DNA from: Chloroflexota bacterium
Lineage (GTDB): Bacteria; Chloroflexota; Anaerolineae; UBA1429
Assembly: GCA_012513725.1 (NCBI GenBank)
Contig: JAAZBQ010000467.1
Location: forward strand, 1-15,410
Length of the DNA: 15,410 nucleotides
Direction: 5' to 3'
Numbering within the stretch: position 1 is the first letter of the stretch; every line of letters starts with the position of its first letter. Positions 1 to 6,811 of the stretch are shown here, one piece after another. The position numbers and the translations under genes were made by a program. Below the pieces are notes generated by a model, which did no database searches, was not told where the DNA came from, and worked only from the letters and a program-made list of their open reading frames with translations.

Positions 1-471
1 ATGCTGTTCCTGTGGATCTTTGCCGATAACGTCGAGGCCGCGCTGGGGCATCTGGGCTTTCTGGTCTTTTACCTGCTGGGCGGCATCGTGGCCGTGGCCG
101 CCCAGGTGCTGTCGGATCCCGGGGCCTCGATTCCGAGCGTAGGCGCCAGCGGCGCCCTGGCGGCCGCCCTGGGCGCGTACGTGGTGATGTTCCCGGCGGC
201 GCGGGTGCGGCTCATGGTGCTGGTGGGCATCTTTCCCCTCCTGGTCACTCGGGTGACTGCTATCCTGTTCATAGGCGTGTGGGCGGTGTTGCAGTTCTTT
301 AACGGCATCGCCAGCCTGGGCGCACCCACCGCGCAGACGGCCGGCGTGGCCTACTGGGCGCACATTGGCGGGTTCGTGTTCGGCCTCTTGGTGGGCGTCT
401 TGTTCCGCGGGCGAGCGGCCGACCTGCACCTCGAACGCCTCCCAGAACGCCGCCGGCGAACACCGTTCTGA
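1..471 (+). CDS. Rhomboid family intramembrane serine protease, 3' part only
   Basis: This is the C-terminal part of a rhomboid-type intramembrane serine protease, which cleaves transmembrane substrates within the membrane. The ATG at base 1 is very probably an internal Met: the first residues MLFLWIFADNVE match the rhomboid segment that normally follows an Asn (N-MLFLW-F), so the true start and the upstream HxxxN motif lie left of the window. The visible 156 residues hold the catalytic Ser in GASG (residue 50 of the fragment) and the catalytic His in AHIGG (residue 121), each inside a hydrophobic segment, so the Ser-His dyad is complete. The tail after the last membrane segment is Arg-rich and cytoplasmic-looking. 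The next gene starts 55 bases downstream on the same strand; co-transcription is possible but not shown. The substrate cannot be inferred. Confidence 0.88.
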   Translation: MLFLWIFADNVEAALGHLGFLVFYLLGGIVAVAAQVLSDPGASIPSVGASGALAAALGAYVVMFPAARVRLMVLVGIFPLLVTRVTAILFIGVWAVLQFFNGIASLGAPTAQTAGVAYWAHIGGFVFGLLVGVLFRGRAADLHLERLPERRRRTPF

Positions 472-526
472 GCGAGGCGGACAAAAGCGTGGCCGTGGAT
501 GATGATGATCGGGAGGAAGGTGATCC

Positions 527-1393
527 ATGAGTGAGCAGAAGGAAAAGCGGCAGAGGCCGCCCCAGAGCCAGGAGGAGCAGCCCGGAACGACCGAGGAGAT
601 GCGCCCCCAGCCAGAGGACGAGATGCGCAACTATCGGGGGTGCGGCAAGCTGGCGGACAAGGTGGCGCTGGTGACCGGTGGCGACAGCGGCATCGGCCGC
701 GCGGTGGCCATCGGCTATGCCAAAGAGGGCGCCGACGTGGCCATCGTCTACTATGACGAGCACGAAGACGCTCAGCACACCAAGGAGCTCGTCGAGGAGG
801 CCGGGCGTCGCTGCATCCTCATCGCGGGCGACGTCGCCGAGGAGGCGTTCTGCCGCCAGGCGGTCGCCGACACCGTGCGCGACCTGGGCCGCCTGGACAT
901 CCTGGTGAACAACGCCGCCGTGCAGTTTCCCCAGGAATCGCTGACGGATATCAGCACGGAACAATTGATGCGCACGTACCGCACGAACATCTATGCCTAT
1001 TTCTGGTTCGCCCAGGCCGCCCTGGAGCACATGGGCGAGGGCGCGGTGATCGTGAACACCACCTCGGTGACGGCCTACCGCGGCAACCCGACGCTCATCG
1101 ACTATGCCTCGACCAAGGGCGCCATCGTGGCGTTCACGCGGTCGCTGGCCACCAACCTGGCCAAGAAGGGCATCCGGGTGAACGCCGTGGCGCCCGGGCC
1201 GATCTGGACGCCGCTGATCCCCGCGTCGTTCGACGAGGAAAAGGTGGAGACCTTTGGCTCCACGCAGCCGATGGGCCGCGCGGGTCAGCCCGACGAGGTG
1301 GCGCCGTCGTTCGTGTTCCTGGCCTCGGCCGATTCGTCGTACATCACGGGCCAGGTGTTGCACCCCAACGGCGGCGAGATCATCAACGGCTAG
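527..1393 (+). CDS. Short-chain dehydrogenase/reductase, YghA/SDR_c1-like
   Basis: This 288-residue protein is a classical short-chain dehydrogenase with NAD(P)-dependent oxidoreductase activity. The cofactor glycine motif TGGDSGIG lies at residues 50-57, the structural NNAA at 128-131, and the catalytic Ser180, Tyr193 and Lys197 in S-x12-Y-x3-K spacing. The C-terminal part has the usual PGPIWTPL and the GQVLHPNGG segment. The hydrophilic N-terminal extension of about 43 residues, with PGTTEEM and YRGCGKL, is typical of the subfamily of E. coli YghA (an aldehyde reductase) and Bacillus general-stress SDRs, so it is not an anomaly. The start is fixed by GGAGG at 512-516, ten bases before the ATG. 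A strong hairpin follows 39 bases after the stop. The actual substrate is unknown; a stress-related aldehyde or sugar reductase role is inference. Confidence 0.93.
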   Translation: MSEQKEKRQRPPQSQEEQPGTTEEMRPQPEDEMRNYRGCGKLADKVALVTGGDSGIGRAVAIGYAKEGADVAIVYYDEHEDAQHTKELVEEAGRRCILIAGDVAEEAFCRQAVADTVRDLGRLDILVNNAAVQFPQESLTDISTEQLMRTYRTNIYAYFWFAQAALEHMGEGAVIVNTTSVTAYRGNPTLIDYASTKGAIVAFTRSLATNLAKKGIRVNAVAPGPIWTPLIPASFDEEKVETFGSTQPMGRAGQPDEVAPSFVFLASADSSYITGQVLHPNGGEIING

Positions 1394-1432
1394 ACAGGCG
1401 CCGGGCAGATGCGTGCGCCCGGCCATCCGCCA

Positions 1433-1473
1433 GCGAACGCCCCCATCCTGGGCTGCAGGATGGGGGCGTTCGC
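1433..1473. terminator. Bidirectional hairpin terminator between convergent genes
   Basis: The arms 1433-1449 and 1457-1473 are perfect 17-bp reverse complements (GCGAACGCCCCCATCCT on the left) around a 7-base loop. The hairpin lies between the convergent ends of the dehydrogenase (stop at 1393, + strand) and the methyltransferase (stop at 1503, - strand), where a shared terminator is expected. No run of T follows on either strand, so classical intrinsic termination is not certain; the perfect stem and the position support the call. Confidence 0.75.
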
Positions 1474-1502
1474 GCGCCGTCGGCCTCCGGGAACCCGGGG
1501 CC

Positions 1503-2513
1503 CTAGGTCTTTCGGGCGATGATGAACTGCTTGTCGGCGTGGGTGGGTTGGACGCGCTCCGTCCGAAAGCCGAATCGCGCGATCCAGTCCATGTACTCCC
1601 GCGCCGTGCGCTCGCGCCCTCTGGCCGCCACCATCATGTTCAGGTCGCTGCGTGCCACAAAGAGGGGCCCCGAGCGATCGTCCGCGAGCAGGTACTCGGC
1701 GACGATGAGGAGTGCGCCGGAAGGGGCCGCCTCCGCGACCCGGGCGAGGAGGCGCGAGCCCTGCTCGGTGCTCCAGTCGTGCAGGATGTAGCCGAGGGCA
1801 TAGGCGTCGGCGTCCTGGGGCAGGGGATCGTGGAAAAAGTCGGCGGCGTGGAACGTGATCCGGCCGTCCAGGCTGGCGCGCGCCGCATAGGCCTCGGTGA
1901 TCGGCCGCACCTGGGGCAAGTCCACCACGACGCCGCGCAACCCGGGGAACACCTGGGCCAGCGCGATGACGAACGCGCCGCTGGCGCCGCCAACATCGAC
2001 GATGGTGCGCACGTTGGAGAGTTCGGGCGCCGCCCGGGCGAACTCCAGGGCGGGCCCGTAGGAGATGGCGTGCATGCCATCCATGAATGCCTGCAGCCTC
2101 TCGGGGTCCGAGTACATCTCCTCGGTGGGCGGGGGCTGACCCCGAAAGGCGCGCTGCCACTGCGCGGTGCCCTCCACCAGCGTCTCCTTGAAGAACCCCC
2201 ACAGCGGGTAGAGGTCCTCGCGTAAATGGTGGAACATGGTGCCGATGTACCCGGGCTTGCCCGGCACCAGCATCTGCGACGCCTCCGGCCCGTTGCAGAA
2301 GCATCCGTCGGTTCCCTTGACCACGAGTCCCAGGGCGCAGAGCGCCGTGAGGAGCCGGGTGGCAGAGTCCTGCGGTAGGCCGGTGGCCCGAGCCAGGGCC
2401 TCGGCCGTCTGCGGCCGTTCTTCCAGGAGTGTGAATATCCCGAGTTCCTCCGCTGTGAGCAGGATCTGGGCGTCCATGAACCCTAACGCGCACTCCCAGA
2501 TGTCGATCGCCAT
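1503..2513 (-). CDS. SAM-dependent O-methyltransferase (COMT/ASMT-like)
   Basis: This is a 336-residue class I methyltransferase of the plant-type O-methyltransferase family (Methyltransf_2, with an N-terminal dimerisation domain). The first ~90 residues are a winged-helix dimerisation domain (LTAEELGIFTLL, then GLPQDSATRLLTAL). The SAM-binding motif I, DVGGASG, starts at D173, followed by the acidic VVVDLP strand. The HDW motif places the likely catalytic base at H245, with E273 28 residues later; caffeic acid O-methyltransferase has the same His-Glu spacing. The start is set at the ATG preceded by GGGGGAG five bases upstream; a longer form from an ATG at 2543 would lack this site. The gene begins 29 bases after the end of the glycosyltransferase on the same strand, so the two are probably co-transcribed. 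It may methylate a hydroxyl on a small aromatic or polyketide-like product; the substrate is unknown. Confidence 0.9.
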   Translation of the reverse strand: MAIDIWECALGFMDAQILLTAEELGIFTLLEERPQTAEALARATGLPQDSATRLLTALCALGLVVKGTDGCFCNGPEASQMLVPGKPGYIGTMFHHLREDLYPLWGFFKETLVEGTAQWQRAFRGQPPPTEEMYSDPERLQAFMDGMHAISYGPALEFARAAPELSNVRTIVDVGGASGAFVIALAQVFPGLRGVVVDLPQVRPITEAYAARASLDGRITFHAADFFHDPLPQDADAYALGYILHDWSTEQGSRLLARVAEAAPSGALLIVAEYLLADDRSGPLFVARSDLNMMVAARGRERTAREYMDWIARFGFRTERVQPTHADKQFIIARKT

Positions 2514-2525
2514 GTGCTCCCCCTG
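2514..2525 (-). promoter_or_regulatory. Ribosome binding site that decides the methyltransferase start
   Basis: Read on the - strand, GGGGGAG lies five bases before the ATG at 2513. The other in-frame ATG, ten codons upstream at 2543, overlaps the end of the glycosyltransferase gene and has no comparable site. This favours the 336-residue form. Confidence 0.65.
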
Positions 2526-2542
2526 AATGCGGCGCCGTGACA

Positions 2543-3781
2543 CTACTCGCGCGCCAACCGCTCGCCCTCCTGCCCGTGCGGCTCCTGTTGGGTGACGATC
2601 TCCATCGCCCGCAACAGGTCTGCCTTTTGGTGCTCCCAGGCGAGTTCGTCGCGCACCCGGGCGACGGCGCGTGCGCCCATCTCGGCACGCCGCTGGGGGT
2701 CGTCCATCAGCTCGGCGATGCGCTTGGCCATCTCCTCGGTAGAGTTGGCCGGCGCGTACAGCGCGGCATCCTGGGCGGTGTAGCGGTGTTCGGGGAGGTC
2801 AAAGGCCACGATGGGTTTCCCGAGGGCCATGTACTCCATCATCTTGATCACCGTGCAGCGGTCGTTGTAGGGGTTGGAGGGTTCCGGCGCCACGCAGATG
2901 TCCGCCGCGCTCAGGTAACCGGCCACCTCATCGTGGGAGACCCAGCCGGTAAAGGTGACGAACGACGAGATCTCCAGGCTGGCGGCCAGGGCGCGCATCT
3001 CGCCCAGCGCGTCTCCTGCGCCCACGACCAGGCAGTGCAGATCGCTGCGGCCCAGGTCGTGCACCAGGACGTCGATCGCCCGCAGCATGTAATCCACGCC
3101 GTCGTGGTACCCGATCGAGCCGACATAACCGAGCACCGTCTTGTTGGGATGGAGCGCCTCCGGATGGGGCGCCACGGTGCGCAGGATGCCGAGGTCCGGC
3201 CCGTTCCGCACGATGGTCACCTGGTCGTCTCGGAGGTCGCCGCGCTCCAGGGCGAGGGCCTTGTACGAGCGGTTGGTGGCGATGACGTGGTCCGCCACGC
3301 GGTAGGAGAGCCTCTCCAGCAGGAGGAGGGTGCGGAGCACCAGGGGACGGGGCGCGGCCTCAAAGCGGGCGCCGTACATCTCGGGGGCCAGGTCGTGGTG
3401 GTCGTACACAAAGCGCTTGCCGAACAGCTTGTAGGGCAGGGCGAGCAGCCAGAACAGGTCCGGGGGATTGGCCGCCAGGATGACGTCAAAGCCCCGGCGG
3501 GCCAGCACCACGAGCGACAGAACCGCCGCGGCCAGGAGCGAATAGCCGTACTCCCATGCATAGCCCAGGAGCCCGTCGCCCGAGCGCGGCGCCGGATACG
3601 AGTACAGCGCCACGCCGTCGACCTCCTCGCGCCACGGATGCCCCGGGGCCCGCGGCCCCACGACGGCCACGCGATAGCCCGCCGCGGTCAGCGCCTGGGC
3701 CTCCTGGCGGATGCGCGTGTCGCGCGGGTAGCTATTGTTCTCGACGAGCATCAACACCCGCCGCATGTCGGTTGCGGACAT
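2543..3781 (-). CDS. Glycosyltransferase family 4 (WbuB-like GT-B)
   Basis: This 412-residue GT-B fold glycosyltransferase transfers a sugar from a nucleotide-sugar donor. The N-terminal acceptor half starts with MRRVLMLVENNSYPRDTR and a Rossmann strand, and includes a hydrophobic stretch around residues 80-125 (LLAAAVLSLVVLARR, then LFWLLALPYKLFG) of the type that lets these enzymes sit on the membrane face. The C-terminal donor half has LGYVGSIGYHDGVDYMLRA, the PEPSNPYNDR loop and MMEYMALGKPIV with E316, the usual donor-binding region of the WbuB-like GT4 group. The start is an ATG preceded by GGAGGAG at a tight spacing. It is the first gene of a two-gene unit with the O-methyltransferase downstream. 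A role in making a glycosylated, methylated cell-surface or secondary product is inference; donor and acceptor are unknown. Confidence 0.92.
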   Translation of the reverse strand: MSATDMRRVLMLVENNSYPRDTRIRQEAQALTAAGYRVAVVGPRAPGHPWREEVDGVALYSYPAPRSGDGLLGYAWEYGYSLLAAAVLSLVVLARRGFDVILAANPPDLFWLLALPYKLFGKRFVYDHHDLAPEMYGARFEAAPRPLVLRTLLLLERLSYRVADHVIATNRSYKALALERGDLRDDQVTIVRNGPDLGILRTVAPHPEALHPNKTVLGYVGSIGYHDGVDYMLRAIDVLVHDLGRSDLHCLVVGAGDALGEMRALAASLEISSFVTFTGWVSHDEVAGYLSAADICVAPEPSNPYNDRCTVIKMMEYMALGKPIVAFDLPEHRYTAQDAALYAPANSTEEMAKRIAELMDDPQRRAEMGARAVARVRDELAWEHQKADLLRAMEIVTQQEPHGQEGERLARE

Positions 3782-3949
3782 GTCTCCTCCACCGTGCGAT
3801 GTCTAGCAGGCTGCGGAACGCCGGAACGGCGTCCCGGCGCTGGGAGCGCGCCGGTGGGGAGCGAGGGGCAGACGATGAAACGGTGGGGGGCAGGTGGATC
3901 AGGGAGGAGCACCGACTATGGCGCGCGGTAGGTCACAGAGTCTGCCCCG
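3782..3949 (-). other. Upstream region and leader of the glycosyltransferase operon
   Basis: No gene is supported in this stretch. If the promoter proposed at 3950-3979 is used, this is a leader of about 165 bases. It contains a small hairpin, ACGCCG (3818-3823), loop GAA, CGGCGT (3827-3832), extended by two further pairs beyond one mismatch, located about 35 bases upstream of the ribosome binding site. Its function, if any, is unknown. Confidence 0.35.
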
Positions 3950-3979
3950 AGTATACCATACCGTTTGAGGGCGATACAA
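3950..3979 (-). promoter_or_regulatory. Putative extended -10 promoter for the glycosyltransferase-methyltransferase operon
   Basis: Reading the - strand, TATACT (3955-3950) is preceded by TG one base away, giving the extended -10 form TGGTATACT. A weak -35, TTGTAT (3979-3974), lies 18 bases upstream. It sits just after the hairpin that ends the polysaccharide lyase gene, as expected for a new transcription unit. By-eye match only. Confidence 0.45.
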
Positions 3980-3981
3980 GG

Positions 3982-4011
3982 GCCGGGCGGGGCTATGCGG
4001 CCCCGCCCGGC
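3982..4011 (-). terminator. Hairpin terminator downstream of the polysaccharide lyase gene
   Basis: The arms 3982-3993 (GCCGGGCGGGGC) and 4000-4011 are perfect 12-bp reverse complements around a 6-base loop. The hairpin begins 32 bases after the lyase stop codon on the - strand. The following bases on that strand (CCTTGTAT) are only weakly T-rich, so termination strength is uncertain. It also separates the lyase from the next transcription unit. Confidence 0.65.
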
Positions 4012-4043
4012 TTGCTTTACTACTCGCGCCGGCCGACGTTGGC

Positions 4044-5594
4044 CTAGCGGCCCACCATGGGCAGGAAGGTCCTCTCTGTGAGGGCGCTGGGGTTCGCAGC
4101 CGGCCCTCCGGGGCCATCCACGGGCACCAGTCGCACGGCGTCGGCGACCAGGTTCCGGCCCGTGTCTGCGTCGTCCGTCAGGGTCACCGAACCGCTCCCA
4201 TCGAACGTGTAGGTGCCCAGCGTGTTCCACTGGCCGCCGTTGGTCGTCTGGTCGACCCTGACCGGCGACGAGCCGTTGGCGTGGTGGACGGTGTAGGGCA
4301 CATCGTTCGGGCGCGTGTCAGAGGCGCACCACCAGGCGTACACCTCGTACTGCCCGGCCTCGGGTACCTCGAACTCCCACTTGGCTACGTCTTCTCCCGA
4401 GCCGACCGTCCGGTGATACATGTGGCACTGGCCGTACTGGTCGTCGGCGCTCGTATCGCGCTTCCAATCCTCATCGCCCGACTCGGTGGAAAAGCCCGGG
4501 TCGATGTTGTCGATGATGATCTCGCCATCCACCTGTGGCCCCGGCTCGTTCGTAGGCTGAGGCGTCGGCTCTGGCGTGGGAGCCTCGGTCGGCACCGCGG
4601 TCGGCACAGCGGTCGGTACTGCGGTGGGCTCCGGTGTGGAGTCCTGGGGCGGGGGCGCAGCGGCGGGCTCGCCGCCCGGGGCGACGTCTTCGTACGAGGC
4701 GCTCGAGTCGCCGATGCGGATCTCGTCGTACCACACGTCATAGTGCGGGCTGGCCGCCTCGCTCTCGATGCTGGAGAGCGTGCCTGCCGAGTCGCCGTCG
4801 TTCCAGTAGTACTTGTACAGGCCAAAGGTCATGTAGCTAGCGCCCGACGAGGAATAGGAGGTCCGGACCCCCGACTCGTTGTGGACCTGCTCGCCGTTTC
4901 GCCAGACGCGCAGGACACCAGACGAGTCGTGGGCCTTGAACTCTATCACCCAGTCCGTCCAGCCCTTGACCATCGGAAAGTAAGAGGTCTTGCCCGAGCG
5001 CCGGTTTTCGATGCGCATGACGGGCTGCGACGGGGTCGAACGCCCGCGAAAGCACTCGTCCGTGTAGAGGGCCCAGTCGATCTTTTTCGTGCCGTCGGGG
5101 GCATTGTGCCCCTGGATCTGGAACCATAGCTCGCCCTGATCATCTCCTTCATAGTAGTCGGGGATGTACAGGGAGAGGCCGATCCAGTACGTCTCGCCAT
5201 ACCCCAGCGAGTGGGCTCCCGGGCGGCTGCCCCACGGCGAGTCAGGGTCCGTGGTGATGTGCGCCATGGTGCGATAGTCGTACTTGGAGTCCACGGCGTT
5301 CAGCCAAAAGTAGGCGGCGCCGTTGCCTGCCCGCACCGAGTCGCGGTAGCCGGACTGGTCGTGTCCGTAGGCGGTGACCGGGCGGATTTCGTTCACCACG
5401 GTCATCTTGTCTTCGTCGGTGTAGGCATAAAAGCCGTTCATATTGTCGTTCGGAGCTTCGAACGTCTTTTCGTAGATGATGCCGGTGCGACCATCGGCAC
5501 TGGCAGTGGGGGCGGCCCAGCACACGAGCAGGAGGGCCGCGATGGGGTAAAGGAACCTCCGGAGATGCGTCGATCGAGTCCGCGATGCGAACAT
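4044..5594 (-). CDS. Secreted heparin-lyase-like polysaccharide lyase with golvesin-type C-terminal domain
   Basis: This 516-residue exported protein has a Sec signal peptide (basic RTRSTHLRRF, hydrophobic core, ASA at 31-33 before the mature Asp34). Residues ~37-306 look like the heparin lyase I-like jelly-roll family (Polysacc_lyase, PF14099): YWIGLSLYIPDYY, ELWFQIQGHN, FGLYKYYW and a final WYDEIRIGD. These enzymes cleave uronic-acid polysaccharides by beta-elimination; some relatives only bind. Residues ~307-353 are a Pro/Thr linker with three PTAV units. Residues ~357-491 (IIIDNIDPGFSTESGDEDW ... NLVADAVRLVPV) resemble the golvesin/xanthan-lyase accessory domain, likely a carbohydrate-binding or adhesion module. 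The last residues, TFLPMVGR, resemble a C-terminal tail common in Chloroflexota exoproteins. The start chosen has GAGGTGG seven bases upstream; an ATG 30 codons earlier would bury the signal peptide. The Cys in LLLVC is not in a lipobox. The polysaccharide target is unknown. Confidence 0.85.
   Translation of the reverse strand: MFASRTRSTHLRRFLYPIAALLLVCWAAPTASADGRTGIIYEKTFEAPNDNMNGFYAYTDEDKMTVVNEIRPVTAYGHDQSGYRDSVRAGNGAAYFWLNAVDSKYDYRTMAHITTDPDSPWGSRPGAHSLGYGETYWIGLSLYIPDYYEGDDQGELWFQIQGHNAPDGTKKIDWALYTDECFRGRSTPSQPVMRIENRRSGKTSYFPMVKGWTDWVIEFKAHDSSGVLRVWRNGEQVHNESGVRTSYSSSGASYMTFGLYKYYWNDGDSAGTLSSIESEAASPHYDVWYDEIRIGDSSASYEDVAPGGEPAAAPPPQDSTPEPTAVPTAVPTAVPTEAPTPEPTPQPTNEPGPQVDGEIIIDNIDPGFSTESGDEDWKRDTSADDQYGQCHMYHRTVGSGEDVAKWEFEVPEAGQYEVYAWWCASDTRPNDVPYTVHHANGSSPVRVDQTTNGGQWNTLGTYTFDGSGSVTLTDDADTGRNLVADAVRLVPVDGPGGPAANPSALTERTFLPMVGR
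4588..4623 (-). repeat. Three 12-base tandem units encoding the PTAV linker
   Basis: GTCGGCACCGCG, GTCGGCACAGCG and GTCGGTACTGCG lie head to tail and encode PTAV repeats in the linker of the secreted lyase. Units differ only at third-codon positions, so the amino-acid repeat is preserved while the DNA has started to diverge. A fourth, degraded unit follows. Such in-frame units can vary in copy number by slippage. Confidence 0.85.
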
Positions 5595-5905
5595 AGATGT
5601 GCCACCTCGTTCGTGGTAAGTGGTGGTAGGGTGGGGTCGCCGCAACGGTCCCGCCGCAGGGACGGGGGCGTTCGGACCTCGCACTACCGAGTGTGTGTGG
5701 CGCCGAAGTGGGGTGGGCTACTATCCAGGCAGCCCACGCCGTGCGGCGATGTGTGCTTGGTTGTGTGGCGCATAGATTGGTGTCATCTCTGGTCTCTTCG
5801 CGACACGTGGCAACGCCACTGAAGGCTCCACAGAGCGCTCAGTCGCGCGGCAGCGTATGGGGACACCGTGAGGCGTGATACGGGGGGGCAGGGGTTCGCG
5901 TGGCA

Positions 5906-5921
5906 AGGGCGCATGCGCCCT
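5906..5921. promoter_or_regulatory. 16-bp perfect palindrome in the intergenic region
   Basis: AGGGCGCATGCGCCCT is its own reverse complement. With a one-base bulge (A5905) the pairing extends by three more bases on each side (5902-5904 with 5922-5924). It may be a dimeric regulator site or the stem of a hairpin. It has no T tract, so an intrinsic terminator is unlikely. Function is unproven. Confidence 0.4.
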
Positions 5922-6303
5922 GCCGAAGAAGGGTCGCCGCAGCGGGTCGTGTATCCCGAAGCGGGCCCCGATGGTCGTACCGGAGCGAGGTGCTGATGCT
6001 GCCAGATGGTTAGCCAACGACTCTTCCTCTGTGGATCAGTGGCGTTCAACAGGTGAAGGACGAGTCCCAGACTGACGGAGGGATTGTACAAGAACTTGAA
6101 GGCGCGTCAAGCCCGGTTTCTCTCGGTGCGCGCATCACGTCGCGATGACCGGTAGCAGGTGCTCAATAGCGCATACCCGGGTAACCGTATATAACGATAT
6201 GATTCCGGGGTTCCTGCGATGGCTTCCGACGGATAGAACCGTTAACGCTCCCAGAGGGAGAGAATATCTCGCGGGATTCCACCCGGAACGGCCCAATGGC
6301 GCC

Positions 6304-6332
6304 TTGCGTGATGAGCAAACGTATGCTAGAAT
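6304..6332 (+). promoter_or_regulatory. Putative extended -10 promoter of the hydrogenase operon
   Basis: TTGCGT (6304-6309) and TAGAAT (6327-6332) are separated by exactly 17 bases, and TG lies one base before the -10 (TGCTAGAAT at 6324-6332), the extended -10 form. Transcription would begin near 6339, leaving a leader of about 118 bases before the first gene. It is the best sigma70-type match I see upstream of the operon on the + strand. Confidence 0.5.
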
Positions 6333-6443
6333 CCCATCCGCAAGCGGTAGAGTAGCTTGCAGCGGCGTGATAGGCGTGGCCGTGTTGTCGCTCGGCGATG
6401 CGGCATGTTCTATGACCTGCCCGAACATGAACGATGTCGTCAT

Positions 6444-6448
6444 GGAGG
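6444..6448 (+). promoter_or_regulatory. Ribosome binding site that points to a TTG start
   Basis: GGAGG sits eight bases before an in-frame TTG at 6457. The nearest in-frame ATG (6442) overlaps this very site and has no Shine-Dalgarno sequence of its own. The TTG is therefore the more likely start of the first hydrogenase operon gene. Confidence 0.6.
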
Positions 6449-6456
6449 ACAGATCA

Positions 6457-6729
6457 TTGGCCCTTCCACCGTCATTCGCCCACGGCCTCTATGTGCTGGT
6501 GGGCGCAGCCCTGCTCGGATGCGCTGTGATGGCGTTCCGTGCCAGAACGCTGATCGCTTCGGCGGTCGCTCTGGGAGCGGGGAGTACCTCGTTGGCCCTC
6601 CTGTTCTTTCTGCTGAATGCCCCGTTCGCCGGCGCCGTGCAGTTGAGCGTTGGCGCCGGGCTGGTCAGCACCCTCTTCCTCATCGGCATCAGTCTCACCG
6701 AATCCATCCGCGGGGGGCGCCCTAGATGA
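6457..6729 (+). CDS. MbhD/NuoJ-like membrane subunit of the group 4 hydrogenase (N-terminal half)
   Basis: This small hydrophobic protein has about 90 residues and three predicted membrane helices. The conserved-looking part is LLNAPFAGAVQLSVGAGLVS followed by LFLIGISLTE. It resembles the first three helices of complex I subunit NuoJ and the MbhD-type (DUF4040-like) subunit of membrane-bound hydrogenases, which help link the hydrogenase module to the ion-pumping arm. The start is TTG at 6457, chosen from a well-placed GGAGG; ATG 6442 would add five residues, and the open frame extends back to 6145 without protein-like features. It is the first gene of the operon. The next gene starts 82 bases later and may supply the remaining two NuoJ helices. 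The assignment is by pattern only; NuoJ versus MbhD cannot be settled by eye. Confidence 0.72.
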   Translation: MALPPSFAHGLYVLVGAALLGCAVMAFRARTLIASAVALGAGSTSLALLFFLLNAPFAGAVQLSVGAGLVSTLFLIGISLTESIRGGRPR

Positions 6730-6811
6730 GCGCGTCGTCCTCGTGTTCGGCGTGCCCTGCGCACGCCCTATTCCCGTTGCCCAGCCCCGCGTACCACGGA
6801 AAGGGAGGACG

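Larger units (their letters stand above)
5595..6456. other. Intergenic region of 862 bases between divergent transcription units
   Basis: I see no supported gene here. Open frames exist, but they lack ribosome binding sites and recognisable protein features. The region must hold the upstream signals of the secreted lyase (leftward) and of the hydrogenase operon (rightward). It contains a 16-bp palindrome at 5906-5921 and a promoter-like pair at 6304-6332. The part around 6180-6340 is visibly more A/T-rich than the genes on either side, consistent with promoter DNA. No tRNA, CRISPR or insertion-sequence ends were recognised. Confidence 0.6.

Noticed and set aside
527..660. Charged N-terminal extension of the dehydrogenase as a novel domain
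   Set aside because: The same kind of PGTxxEM...YRGxGxL extension is typical of the YghA-like SDR subfamily.
5505..5530. Lipoprotein signal in the secreted lyase (Cys in LLLVC)
   Set aside because: The residue before the Cys is Val, not Gly/Ala/Ser, and an ASA cleavage site follows; a normal Sec signal fits better.
6145..6456. Upstream extension of the first hydrogenase gene to an ATG at 6145
   Set aside because: The added ~100 residues show no family similarity, have no ribosome binding site and cover the best promoter candidate.
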